A stretch of 35,275 bases of DNA from Lentisphaerota bacterium (GTDB lineage: Bacteria > Verrucomicrobiota > Kiritimatiellia > JAAZAB01): assembly GCA_016188985.1 (NCBI GenBank), contig JACPGM010000148.1:1-35275 (forward strand), written 5' to 3'. Below the pieces are notes generated by a model that searched no databases, was not told where the DNA came from, and worked only from the letters and a program-made list of their open reading frames with translations. Shown here in pieces: positions 1 to 9,370 of this stretch. Numbering within the stretch: position 1 is the first letter of the stretch; each line of letters begins with the position of its first letter. The position numbers were made by a program, and so were the translations under genes.

Positions 1-270
1 AGCGGGACTCCGATCGGAAAACGAAAGGAATGCTTGAGCTGTACCGGCTCAAGTGTTATCAATCAAAACACAGCGTCGCTACGCTCCGAATACCGTTCAC
101 TTTCGGATGAGAACAGGTGTTCACTTTGGTGAGAATACGCAGTCGGTGGCAAACGCGCAATAGCAGCGCGGACGATTCGAGATCCGGAGCCGCTTTCTCC
201 TCGTAAACCCGCGACAGCAAGACGCGCGCGAATCTACGCGAATCCATGCAATCCTTGGGCTTCCGAGCCA
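1..270. other. Left edge, no supportable gene
   Basis: No gene is supported here. A plus-strand frame is open from base 3 to a TGA at 108-110 and could be the last 35 codons of a gene that begins outside the window, but its product is not recognisable. A minus-strand open frame (59-271) begins inside the terminator of the next gene and has no ribosome-binding site, so I do not call it. Two near-identical direct repeats beginning GTTCACTTT lie at 95-114 and 119-137, and a small hairpin (CTTGAGC/GCTCAAG) lies at 33-53. Confidence 0.4.
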
Positions 271-311
271 AAAAGAAACAGGGTCCCAGACCAGAAGCCT
301 GGAACCCTGTT
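270..311 (-). terminator. Rho-independent terminator of the small secreted protein gene
   Basis: On the minus strand a 13-base stem (arms 299-311 and 277-289, one G-T mismatch) with a 9-base loop is followed by a T-rich tail at 270-276. It begins 27 bases after the stop codon of the gene ending at 338, the position expected for that gene's transcription stop. The isolated terminator, with the promoter at 670-698, suggests a single-gene transcript. Confidence 0.8.
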
Positions 312-337
312 CATCAACACGAAAACATGTTCGATCT

Positions 338-619
338 TTACGGGGCCGACCAAAAATCAAGACGCATTGCACTGTCGGTTTTGGCCGCAACAGCATCAAG
401 AACCGATGACAACTGAACAAGGCAACAGAGATGGCCAATAACGCATTCGCCCCAGGGGAACGTTCCTTTCCAATCGTTATTATACCATTCACCAACTCCA
501 GGCAGAGCCATTGACAGCAAACCGGCTGCACCCGGGTCTTTCGCCGCCTTCACCGATTGCGCGGACAACACAACAACCAGCAACGCCACCACTGCGCCAA
601 CGAGAATTTTACCACGCAT
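338..619 (-). CDS. Small secreted or membrane protein with an LPGxGxxYN motif
   Basis: Predicted 93-residue protein of unknown function. I chose the ATG at 619 because a strong ribosome-binding site (AAAGGAGGAG on the minus strand, 627-636) precedes it; an in-frame ATG at 649 would put that site inside the gene. The N-terminus is a clear export signal: MRGK, a hydrophobic run, then a cleavage-like AKA near residue 26. The mature part contains LSMALPGVGEWYNNDWKG, which resembles the conserved hairpin start of DUF5683/TM2-like membrane domains (PG.GQ.YN.). The larger protein at 1735-2637 carries the same motif, so the two may be related. Two adjacent cysteines (HLCC) follow. It has its own promoter and terminator, so it is probably a separate transcript. 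That it is a gene is fairly certain; the function is not known. Confidence 0.7.
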   Translation of the reverse strand: MRGKILVGAVVALLVVVLSAQSVKAAKDPGAAGLLSMALPGVGEWYNNDWKGTFPWGECVIGHLCCLVQLSSVLDAVAAKTDSAMRLDFWSAP

Positions 620-626
620 ACTTGCA

Positions 627-636
627 CTCCTCCTTT
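627..636 (-). promoter_or_regulatory. Strong ribosome-binding site deciding the start at 619
   Basis: The minus strand reads AAAGGAGGAG, ending 7 bases before the ATG at 619. It is a close match to the 16S anti-Shine-Dalgarno complement and fixes the start of the small secreted protein. Confidence 0.75.
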
Positions 637-669
637 CTATAAACTGCAAGCGTTTAATAAATGTGCATA

Positions 670-698
670 AACTTACGTGACTGTCAGTTAAACGTCAA
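670..698 (-). promoter_or_regulatory. Sigma-70-type promoter candidate for the small secreted protein
   Basis: On the minus strand TTGACG (693-698) is separated by exactly 17 bases from TAAGTT (670-675). The -35 box is near consensus and the -10 box is weak. It lies in an A+T-rich stretch about 50 bases upstream of the ATG at 619. The rest of the gap up to 886 is A+T-rich with a long T run (about 700-720) and shows no other feature. Confidence 0.4.
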
Positions 699-886
699 CT
701 TTTTTTATTTTTTTTATTTAGGCGTTCCGGGCTTAAAGTAAGGCTCTTTTTCGTCGTAATTAACGTAATATATTATCAACCAATAAATAATGCTTGCGGG
801 CTTAACAAAAACGGCAAAAAACACAGGGCGCCTCTATATTCAAAGCAATACCTTGTCCTTAAATGACTTACACATATAATAACGAA

Positions 887-1696
887 TTATTTTTCCCGGT
901 CGGCGCCCCCTCTCTCAATGACACCAATTCCCGCGGGTGGCTTGAACTCAAAGAAACCCGTGGGAATTGGCAAATTGACCGCTATATCGCCCAAGACCGT
1001 TTCTGTTGTCACATAGCCGTTATCACGGCGATACGTCGCTTCAACTCGACTTGGATACCAGAGCGCCGGTTGAACTTCGAGAAAATCGGCGGCGAACGTC
1101 CGCAGTTTAACGGTCCCATCCCCATCGTAAATTTCCGTTTTGATGACAACACGTCTTTTGCTATCAACCACAATGACGTAGCGTGGATTTTTGCCCTCGA
1201 TCCGCAGAAGTCCATCCGTCTCCGGTCCTTCGGGAACGACTTTAATGGCACGCTTCGCCATTTCCACGTACTGGCCAAGACGAATGCCGTCAATCGAAAC
1301 CGGCGCGCAAACGCCGGCAATTCTTCGCTCGCGCTCTGCAGGCAACATGCCCGCGAAATCCGTGTGCGCCGCTTGCTTTTTTGACGGCAGGTATTCCCAT
1401 AGGCCGGTTTCGTTGACGACAATCAGGCGTTCGACCGGCGCTTGACAATCAATGCGGAAACAGCCGGGCGATTGCCATCGAAATCGCCAGCGCTCCTGAA
1501 TGGACATTCGGTCGGTCTTGACCGTGCGCTCGGCGGTGTATTGCATGGAAATGACGCCGTCGAACCCCGACTCAACGCTTTGGAATATCTCGCTCGCGGT
1601 CTGCGAGCCATTAGTACCTGCGCCAAAAACGCAGCTCAGCGGGCACAGCAAACCGCCAACCAGGCCGATGAAAAGAACGCAACAAATGCGATTCAT
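887..1696 (-). CDS. LolA-like periplasmic lipoprotein carrier / outer-membrane lipoprotein sorting family
   Basis: A 269-residue exported protein with a signal peptide (MNRICC then a hydrophobic stretch to about residue 25). The mature part has the pattern of the LolA/LolB fold (DUF4292/LolA-like): an N-terminal helix beginning ASEIFQSVESGFDGVISMQY, then alternating strands with WRFRWQSPGCFRID, GLWEYLPSKKQ, and a late ALWYPSRVEATYRR element typical of the unclosed barrel that shields lipid chains. LolA-type proteins ferry lipoproteins or other lipids across the periplasm; the cargo here is not known. It is the last gene of a minus-strand operon, 38 bases after the TPR protein, with AAGGAGAGG about 10 bases before the ATG. 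The cysteine near residue 22 is not in a good lipobox, so I favour a soluble periplasmic protein. Confidence 0.7.
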   Translation of the reverse strand: MNRICCVLFIGLVGGLLCPLSCVFGAGTNGSQTASEIFQSVESGFDGVISMQYTAERTVKTDRMSIQERWRFRWQSPGCFRIDCQAPVERLIVVNETGLWEYLPSKKQAAHTDFAGMLPAERERRIAGVCAPVSIDGIRLGQYVEMAKRAIKVVPEGPETDGLLRIEGKNPRYVIVVDSKRRVVIKTEIYDGDGTVKLRTFAADFLEVQPALWYPSRVEATYRRDNGYVTTETVLGDIAVNLPIPTGFFEFKPPAGIGVIERGGADREK

Positions 1697-1734
1697 TTAT
1701 GGGCGCCTCTCCTTGTCCGGCGGGCTTGTTTTTA

Positions 1735-2637
1735 TCAAAAACGGAAACCAACACCAACGCCCCACGATTCCGATCCGGAAAATAACGGATAGCCGCAGCG
1801 CACTTGCAAGTTATCGAAGAAAAGGCGCTGTTGTTCGCGATTATACTTATTGGCGCCATTGCACGCATTATAGACGTTGCCGGAATACCAGGCGAAGGTC
1901 AACACCGCCAAGCCCGTACCGGTCACAACTTCATTTCTTTCGTATGCTTCGTAGGTGGCCCACCCGAATAAACCGGTTAAAAGAAAGGCCAGCGCGGCGT
2001 CACGAGGACGATGGTTGTATAGCTGCCCAGCGCCCGGCAACAGGGCTGATAGTCCACCGGCCACCCATGGCGATTTTCGCGGAATCTGGTCATAGACGGA
2101 CAAGGCGTGTTCAATGGCCTCGGCGGACGTTTTCATTGTCGAGTTCTGCTTGATGGGTTGCAGGGCAATTGGGACATCATGGGGCCGGCCCTCTCGCAGA
2201 TAACATAGCCCCTGCAATGTCCGGGCTGCATCAACGTTCGCATTCGTGTTAGCCCGCAGATATTGATTCAAAACCTCGATGGCCCGCGCGTATTGCTCCA
2301 TCGAATAAAAAGTTTCCGCCAACAATAAGCTGGCTTGGTCGGCCACAGCCTGGCCCTGAAAACGTTCGCTTAAATCCTGGAAACGGCGGGCCGCAAGTTC
2401 CGGCTTTTGCCCTTTGAGATAGGCGATGCCGATCTGCAGTTGTGTTTTTGGGGTAGCGGAGTGCCGGGGAAATAAAAAAACGAAACGCTCGTATTCGGTG
2501 ATGGCTCGATAGTAGTCCTGACGCTTGTAAAGCGAGTCGGCAAAACCTAATATCTTCTCCGCCTCGTTTGGCGCTGTTTGGCCATAGGCGCATGCGGCTA
2601 TGGCCCATGCGCAAACCGTAGCGATAAAATATCTCAT
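1735..2637 (-). CDS. Exported TPR protein with a C-terminal DUF5683-like membrane hairpin domain
   Basis: Predicted 300 residues from the ATG at 2637. The in-frame ATG at 2706 would add 23 residues that overlap the upstream gene and lack a signal, whereas MRYFIATVCAW begins a clean signal peptide ending near AYGQ (residue 20). Residues 29-130 form TPR-like helical repeats (FADSLYKRQDYYRAITEYER, then YSMEQYARAIEVLNQYLRA), like tol-pal-associated or BamD-type proteins. Residues 190-265 hold ALLPGAGQLYNHRPRDAALA and two hydrophobic helices, a DUF5683/TM2-like module. The chain ends in an alternating strand finishing in Phe, as outer-membrane strands often do. The start is 1 base beyond the stop of the YidD-like gene, so translation is probably coupled. 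Likely envelope biogenesis; exact role unknown. Confidence 0.7.
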   Translation of the reverse strand: MRYFIATVCAWAIAACAYGQTAPNEAEKILGFADSLYKRQDYYRAITEYERFVFLFPRHSATPKTQLQIGIAYLKGQKPELAARRFQDLSERFQGQAVADQASLLLAETFYSMEQYARAIEVLNQYLRANTNANVDAARTLQGLCYLREGRPHDVPIALQPIKQNSTMKTSAEAIEHALSVYDQIPRKSPWVAGGLSALLPGAGQLYNHRPRDAALAFLLTGLFGWATYEAYERNEVVTGTGLAVLTFAWYSGNVYNACNGANKYNREQQRLFFDNLQVRCGYPLFSGSESWGVGVGFRF

Positions 2638-2638
2638 T

Positions 2639-3163
2639 TTATTTTTCGCTTTGCGCCCACCAAAAATCGTTCGCTGCAACCGGATCGAAAAACCTGAGTT
2701 TCCCATAGGCGCGGATCATTGGCGCATGCTTTTTTTCGTCGGCTTCATGGATAAGCCGCTCGGCCGTCATCATGATCCCGATCGGCGCGCCATGCTTGCG
2801 GATGGTCTGGATGCAATAATTCGAGCAGGAGGGGTGCATTGGACACTTTACGGTCCCCAGGGAAGACAGTCCGTCCTGGTATAGTTTGAGAAACATAAAA
2901 CACACTGTTTCGGCCATGCTGTCCGCGCTGGACACCGACAGTTTCGCCGGATGGGAAGGCCGCAAATCGAAAGATTCTACAACGTCATGCTGATCGGCAA
3001 TGGACCAGGGCAATTCACCATAGGCGCAAGTAGTTCCTTGAAAAAAAGCAAATGCCAGAACAAGGACCAGCCACCCCCAGGCAAATTCTAGCCGTTTCTG
3101 CTCGAAAACGGCTTTTTTATAATACAGGGGACTGCCTATCAACCTGAAAAACAGATAAATCAT
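2639..3163 (-). CDS. YidD-like membrane protein insertion efficiency factor, N-terminally extended
   Basis: A 174-residue protein. Residues 85-143 carry the YidD (PF01809) signature: LYQDGLSSLGTVKCPMHPSC, then SNYCIQTIRKHG and ERLIHEADE, ending with a DPV motif at residues 160-162. YidD assists YidC in inserting inner-membrane proteins. Classical YidD is about 70-110 residues; this one has an extra N-terminal part with a hydrophobic segment (about 27-48), which anchors or exports it, and a linker to residue 84. The ATG overlaps the stop of the upstream zinc-ribbon gene as ATGA. It is probably a YidD paralogue specialised for this operon rather than the housekeeping copy, which normally sits near rnpA and yidC. 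Family assignment is good, specific role inferred. Confidence 0.75.
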   Translation of the reverse strand: MIYLFFRLIGSPLYYKKAVFEQKRLEFAWGWLVLVLAFAFFQGTTCAYGELPWSIADQHDVVESFDLRPSHPAKLSVSSADSMAETVCFMFLKLYQDGLSSLGTVKCPMHPSCSNYCIQTIRKHGAPIGIMMTAERLIHEADEKKHAPMIRAYGKLRFFDPVAANDFWWAQSEK

Positions 3164-3342
3164 TTCTTTTCGGCCAGCGGCATGGGGTTGCAGAGATTAT
3201 CCCGGGAATTGGCCACCCGGCCACAATTGAAGCAAATGAATTCCGGCCGGTCGGTTAACTCTTTAATCTCTTCGAATCGTTTGTCACTGGCTAATACACA
3301 CAGATGTCCCTGGTGGGAACCCTTGCAGACCGTTTCGTTCAT
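3160..3342 (-). CDS. Zinc-ribbon-like conserved microprotein
   Basis: A 60-residue protein with cysteines at C6 and C15, and a C-terminal CFNCGRVANSRDNLCNP ribbon (CxxC plus a later Cys). The arrangement (short N-terminal Cys/His part, charged middle, C-terminal GRVA...LC.P) resembles small conserved bacterial proteins of unknown function that probably bind zinc. A good ribosome-binding site (GGGAGG, 6 bases before the ATG at 3342) supports it, and its stop overlaps the start of the YidD-like gene (ATGA), so it is the first gene of the envelope operon. I cannot assign a function; redox or metal sensing is possible. Confidence 0.65.
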   Translation of the reverse strand: MNETVCKGSHQGHLCVLASDKRFEEIKELTDRPEFICFNCGRVANSRDNLCNPMPLAEKK

Positions 3343-3364
3343 GTTCAGCCTCCCTCAATGCTAA

Positions 3365-3442
3365 AGCGGGGCTATGCCCGCAACCCAAAGATTCTTTCCG
3401 CCTGAGCGGGCGGAAATATTCTTGTATTTCATAGCCGTTCCT
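3365..3442. repeat. Framework repeat with TTTCCGCC/GGCGGAAA core
   Basis: The segment begins with a GCGGG/CCCGC hairpin, followed by GCAACCCAAAGATT, then a hairpin with 8-base arms TTTCCGCC/GGCGGAAA (3395-3416), then AATATTCTTGT and TTCATAGCCGTT. The two outer blocks recur around a completely different core at 14318-14462. It sits in the 138-base gap between valS and the envelope operon. Confidence 0.7.
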
Positions 3443-3480
3443 CGTGGTTGAGTGACTATGGTGTTTAGAACCAGTGTCAC

Positions 3481-6165
3481 TCACTTGCCTTCAACGGGCA
3501 GGACCTCGATCAGGCGGCGCAGTTTTTCGCACTTGGCCTGGATCTCCCGCTTGCGCTCGCGTTGTTGTTCAACGACTTCCGGCGGGGCTTTGCGCACAAA
3601 GCCGACGCTTTCCAGTTTGCGGGTGACGGCGGCGAGCTCGGCGCAGGCTTTGGCCAACTGCGCGTTAAGTCTTTTGCTCTCGGCCGGCACGTCAATCAAT
3701 CCCTGAATGGGAATAAAAACCGCGCCAAGCTTGCTTAGGCCATTGATCATGCGAACCGGCTGGAAATCCGGATCAATCGTCAGCGATTCGGCCCGCAAGA
3801 GAAAGCCAATTGCGGCGGCATCTTCCTGCAGGAGCCTGGCTATGCCGGCGCTTTCCGGCCGGATAACGTAATGGATTTTCAAGGCCGGGGAAATGCCGTA
3901 ATCGGCGCGCAGGGTCCGTCCCACGCGAATCAGATCGTGCTTGTCTTCCACATAGGCCACCAGGCGGCCGTTAATCCCCCACTTACCCAGTTCGTCCAGG
4001 TCAAGAGCTTTGGGCCAGGGAACCGTCATGATGGAATCGGCTTGCTCGCCGTAACCCAGGGCGTGCCAGAGCTCTTCGGTGATGAAAGGGATAATGGGAT
4101 GCAGTAGAATCAGGGCATGGCCGAAGACATAATGCATAACTAAGAGAGTTTGCGCCCGCCGCGCCTGGTCGGCCCCATTGAGCGCGATCTTGGCCGATTC
4201 AAGATACCAGTCGCAGAACTGGCGCCAGACAAACTCATAGAGGTTCTTAGCCAGGTCGTTAAACCGGCAGCGCTCCAGATTTTCCGTGCATTGCGCGATG
4301 GCCTCGTGCAGGCGGGCCAGGATATGCTGATCGTCGGGCGTAAGCAGATCGGACCGGAAACTCGTTGCCGCCGGCCAGCCGGGGGCGCCTTGCGCATGCC
4401 CCTGCAGAAATCGCGCGGCATTCCACAGCTTGGTCAGAAAATTACGGCCAACTTCGAAGTGTTCCCTGGCCAGGTAGATATCCTGGCCCACGGCCGTAAC
4501 CATGATCAGGCTGAAGCGCAAGGCATCGGCGCTGAAATCCTTGATCACGGTCAGCGGGTCAATGATGTTGCCCAGACTTTTGCTCATCTTGCGGCCGACA
4601 TCATCGCGCACCGTGCCATGAATATAGACGGTGCGGAAGGGAACCGCCCCCATGAATTCCAGGCCGGCCATGATCATGCGCGCCACCCAGAAGAAAATTA
4701 TTTCCGGGGCGGTAACCAGGGTGGCGGTGGGATAATAGAAGGCCAGATCATTGTTGGCCGTGGGCCAGCCCAGGGTGCTGAATGGCCAGAGCCACGAAGA
4801 AAACCAGGTGTCCAGCACATCCTCGTCCTGCTGAAAATTTTTGGAGCCACATTGCGGGCAGGCGACCGGCTGGTCTTGCTGGGCCCACTCGTGGCCGCCG
4901 GCCTGGCAGTAATAGACCGGGATGCGGTGGCCCCACCAGATCTGGCGCGAAATGCACCAGTCGCGGATGTTTTCCATCCAGTCTAAGTAGACCTTGGTCC
5001 AGCGCTCGGGCACGAATTGAATCTGGCCGGCCTTGACCGCCTCAATGGCCGGGCGCGCCAAGGGTTTCATGCGCACAAACCACTGCAGCGAGAGCCGCGG
5101 CTCAATCACCGTGTGGCACCGGTAACATTGGCCAACGGCATGGGTATACGGCTCGATTTTTTCAACCAAGAGCTGTTTTTTCAAATCTTCCACGATGCGC
5201 CGGCGGCATTCGAAGCGGTCCAGCCCGCGGTAGGGGCCGGCATTCTCATTCATCGTGCCATCCGGGTTCATGACGTTAACGGGAGTAAGCCCATGCCGCT
5301 GGCCGATTTCAAAATCGTTAGCGTCATGGGCCGGCGTCACTTTAACCGCGCCCGTGCCGAACTTGGGGTCCACGAAATCATCTTCAACAACTTTCAGCGG
5401 CCGGTCCAGCACCGGCAGGAAAAACTGCTGGCCCTTGAGCTGGGCAAAGCGTTCATCGCGCGGATTGACCGCCACGGCCACGTCGCCCAGGAGCGTCTCC
5501 GGGCGGGTAGTGGCAACGACGAGCGCGTTTTTTTTCTGTCCTTTTTTCAGCGGATAACGCAGGTAATACAGATTGCCGTTCGTGGTGACATGCACGCTTT
5601 CCTCATCGGACAGCGCGGTATGGCAGCGCGGGCACCAGTTAATGATATAGTTGCCGCGGTAAATGAGTTTCTTGTTATACAAGCGCACAAAGACTTCCGC
5701 CACGGCCGCGCTCAAGCCCTCATCCATGGTAAAGCGCTCGCGCGCCCAGTCGCAGGAAGCCCCCAGCTTCTTTAACTGCTGGATAATAGTGGAGCCATAT
5801 TGCGCGCGCCATTCCCAGACCCGTTTGACGAACTCGGCGCGGCCCAGGTCGGCGCGGGTTTTGCCCTCCTTGCGCAAGGCGGTTTCGACCACGTTCTGGG
5901 TGGCGATGCCAGCGTGGTCCGTGCCGGGCAACCAGAGCGTGTTACGGCCCTGCATCCGGCGCCAGCGGATGAGAATATCCTGGATCGTTACGTTCAGGGC
6001 ATGGCCCATGTGCAGGATGCCGGTCACATTGGGCGGCGGGATGACGATGGTATAAGGCGCGCCACCCCGGCCGGCCTCGGCACGAAAGGCCTGCTGCTCC
6101 AGCCAGCGGGTATACCAAAAGTCTTCCACCTTCTGGGCGTCGTAGGTTTTATCAAGGGCCGGCAT
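3481..6165 (-). CDS. valS: Valyl-tRNA synthetase
   Basis: Class I aminoacyl-tRNA synthetase of 894 residues, normal length for bacterial ValRS, which charges tRNA-Val in the cytoplasm. The HIGH motif is HMGH at 52-55, preceded by PPPNVTG, and KMSKS is at 526-530. The editing domain (ATTRPETLLGD at 218-228) removes mischarged threonine. Cysteine pairs near 347-350 (CYRC) and 436-439 (CPQC) look like zinc knuckles. The C-terminal arginine-rich coiled coil typical of ValRS is present (residues about 830-890). AAGGAG lies 5-6 bases before the ATG. It is downstream of hom-lysC-cimA on the same strand, an association with branched-chain amino acid supply, but 177 bases with a repeat separate it from cimA. 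Confidence 0.97.
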   Translation of the reverse strand: MPALDKTYDAQKVEDFWYTRWLEQQAFRAEAGRGGAPYTIVIPPPNVTGILHMGHALNVTIQDILIRWRRMQGRNTLWLPGTDHAGIATQNVVETALRKEGKTRADLGRAEFVKRVWEWRAQYGSTIIQQLKKLGASCDWARERFTMDEGLSAAVAEVFVRLYNKKLIYRGNYIINWCPRCHTALSDEESVHVTTNGNLYYLRYPLKKGQKKNALVVATTRPETLLGDVAVAVNPRDERFAQLKGQQFFLPVLDRPLKVVEDDFVDPKFGTGAVKVTPAHDANDFEIGQRHGLTPVNVMNPDGTMNENAGPYRGLDRFECRRRIVEDLKKQLLVEKIEPYTHAVGQCYRCHTVIEPRLSLQWFVRMKPLARPAIEAVKAGQIQFVPERWTKVYLDWMENIRDWCISRQIWWGHRIPVYYCQAGGHEWAQQDQPVACPQCGSKNFQQDEDVLDTWFSSWLWPFSTLGWPTANNDLAFYYPTATLVTAPEIIFFWVARMIMAGLEFMGAVPFRTVYIHGTVRDDVGRKMSKSLGNIIDPLTVIKDFSADALRFSLIMVTAVGQDIYLAREHFEVGRNFLTKLWNAARFLQGHAQGAPGWPAATSFRSDLLTPDDQHILARLHEAIAQCTENLERCRFNDLAKNLYEFVWRQFCDWYLESAKIALNGADQARRAQTLLVMHYVFGHALILLHPIIPFITEELWHALGYGEQADSIMTVPWPKALDLDELGKWGINGRLVAYVEDKHDLIRVGRTLRADYGISPALKIHYVIRPESAGIARLLQEDAAAIGFLLRAESLTIDPDFQPVRMINGLSKLGAVFIPIQGLIDVPAESKRLNAQLAKACAELAAVTRKLESVGFVRKAPPEVVEQQRERKREIQAKCEKLRRLIEVLPVEGK

Positions 6166-6233
6166 GAACGCTCCTTACGGGCTGGCTCGTTAACATTCTG
6201 CGAAGATTTTTTCCGGCTCGGCCTGCTTCCCTG

Positions 6234-6313
6234 GTAGGGCGGTTTCGCCGAAACCGCCGTCATTTCGGCAAGGTGATCCTACCATTCGGACCGCTCGGCG
6301 AGCGGTCCCTACC
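6234..6313. repeat. Paired 21-base palindromes flanked by GTAGG/CCTACC
   Basis: Two perfect 21-base palindromes, GGCGGTTTCG-C-CGAAACCGCC (6238-6258) and GGACCGCTCG-G-CGAGCGGTCC (6288-6308), are bounded by GTAGGG on the left and CTACC on the right. They share a TCGSCGA centre and GG/CC ends but have different, fully paired middle bases. The same design recurs at 34786-34838. It fills much of the gap between cimA and valS. Confidence 0.75.
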
Positions 6314-6342
6314 CGCGGCGTATGGCAGGGCGAAGCCTTACG

Positions 6343-7965
<1,623 letters not shown>

Positions 7966-7986
7966 GGCTACAATCTTTTATCTTGC

Positions 7987-9252
7987 CTACCTTGGCCGTC
8001 TGACCAGCCTGTTGGGCGGCGTTGTGCGGGTACTGCCCGGCTTGTCCAGGCAAAAGGCTTTGTGCAGGGCAATCATGGCCTTATTGGCCAGCCGCTTGCG
8101 GACAATTACCGAAATTTTAATCTCCGAGGTTGAAATCATCAGGATATTGATGCCTCGCTCAGCCAGCGTCTTGAACATCAGGAAGGCCACGCCCGAATGA
8201 CCGCGCATGCCCACGCCGACGATACTGACCTTGGCAATATCGGTATCCACGTTCACGGCGCGGGCTTGCACGCCGCGGGCGGCGGACTGGATCACCCGCC
8301 GGGCCTTGGCCAGATCGTCCTCGCTCACCGTGAAGGAAATATCCGCCATCCCCCGGGCGCTGATGTTCTGCACAATCATATCAATGTTGAGGCCGGCCCC
8401 GGCCAGATCCTTGAAGAGCCGCGCAGCTACGCCCGGACGGTCCGGCACGCCTCCCAGGGTAATCTTGGCCTGATCCTTATCCGCCGACACACCTCGGACA
8501 ACTATATCTTCCATACTCTTAACCTCTTCTTTTACGATCGTTCCCGGCGCTTTGGAAAAACTGGACAGGACCTCCAGCTCCACGCCGTATTTCTTGGCAA
8601 ACTCGACCGAGCGCGCCATGAGCACCTTGGCGCCCAGGCTGGCCAGCTCGAGCATCTCATCGTAGGCGATTTCATCCAGCTTGCGGGCATTCCTGACAAT
8701 CCGCGGATCAGCCGAATAGACGCCTTCCACATCGGTAAAAATCTGGCAGCGATCGGCTTTCAGCGCGGCCGCCAAGGCTACCGCCGTGGTATCGGAGCCG
8801 CCGCGCCCCAAAGTGGCAATATCATTGGTCGGCGTCTGCCCCTGAAAACCGGCCACGATTACGATCTGGCCGGCCTTGACATGCTTCCAGATCCGCTGGG
8901 GTTTGATTCCCATAATCTTGGCCTTGCGGTGCATGCCGTCGGTGAAAATCCCGGCCTGCGGACCGGTCAGCGAAACCGCTTCCGCCCCCAAGGCGTGCAG
9001 CGCCATGGCCAGCATTGCCACGGAGACCTGCTCGCCCGTGGCCATGAGCATATCCATTTCGCGGTCGCTGGGCATTGCCGTAATCTGACGGGCCAGCGCA
9101 ATTAAATCATCAGTCGTATCCCCCATGGCGCTGACAATCACCACCACTTGATGGCCGCGGCGGCGCGTTTCCAGAACCCGCGCGGCCACGCGCCGGATAC
9201 AGACCGCGTCCGCCACCGAAGATCCGCCAAATTTCTGGACGATTAATGCCAT
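7987..9252 (-). CDS. lysC: Aspartate kinase
   Basis: Catalyses ATP-dependent phosphorylation of aspartate, the first step toward lysine, methionine and threonine. The 421-residue protein starts MALIVQKFGGSSVADA with the KFGGSS nucleotide-binding motif. Later motifs include VSAMGDTTDDL, GFQGQTPTNDIATLGRGGSD and FTDVEGVYSADPRI. Two ACT domains at the C-terminus (VPDRPGVAARLFKDLAGAG; VGMRGHSGVAFLMFKTLAE) are the usual site of allosteric inhibition. An open frame extends 44 codons upstream, but that part is low-complexity, unlike the family, and covers an inverted repeat (9275-9293), so I take 9252. Length matches single-function bacterial AK of the alpha/beta type. It lies between hom and cimA on the same strand. 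Confidence 0.95.
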   Translation of the reverse strand: MALIVQKFGGSSVADAVCIRRVAARVLETRRRGHQVVVIVSAMGDTTDDLIALARQITAMPSDREMDMLMATGEQVSVAMLAMALHALGAEAVSLTGPQAGIFTDGMHRKAKIMGIKPQRIWKHVKAGQIVIVAGFQGQTPTNDIATLGRGGSDTTAVALAAALKADRCQIFTDVEGVYSADPRIVRNARKLDEIAYDEMLELASLGAKVLMARSVEFAKKYGVELEVLSSFSKAPGTIVKEEVKSMEDIVVRGVSADKDQAKITLGGVPDRPGVAARLFKDLAGAGLNIDMIVQNISARGMADISFTVSEDDLAKARRVIQSAARGVQARAVNVDTDIAKVSIVGVGMRGHSGVAFLMFKTLAERGINILMISTSEIKISVIVRKRLANKAMIALHKAFCLDKPGSTRTTPPNRLVRRPR

Positions 9253-9274
9253 ACTAATTCGGACATTCCCTGAT

Positions 9275-9293
9275 CCCAGCGATACTCGCTGGG
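9275..9293. repeat. Perfect 8-base inverted repeat upstream of lysC
   Basis: CCCAGCGA and TCGCTGGG are separated by three bases, 23 bases upstream of the lysC ATG, in the 118-base hom-lysC gap. It could be an attenuating hairpin or an operator, or one more intergenic palindrome. No T run follows, so it is not a standard terminator. Confidence 0.4.
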
Positions 9294-9370
9294 CTATGAT
9301 GTTCGCCCCCGTTGGGGTCGGTAATTCTCCAGCATCTGCCTGCTGCCGGCAGGCAGGCAACCCCAGCATT

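Noticed and set aside
59-271. Minus-strand 70-codon frame at the left edge
   Set aside because: It starts inside the terminator of the preceding gene, has no ribosome-binding site and no family.
1500-2153. Plus-strand frame opposite the LolA-like and TPR genes
   Set aside because: It runs across two real minus-strand genes and their gap, and reads as low-complexity Arg/Pro/Ser.
4150-5775. Long plus-strand open frames opposite valS
   Set aside because: They mirror a well-supported synthetase gene and lack ribosome-binding sites and recognisable motifs.
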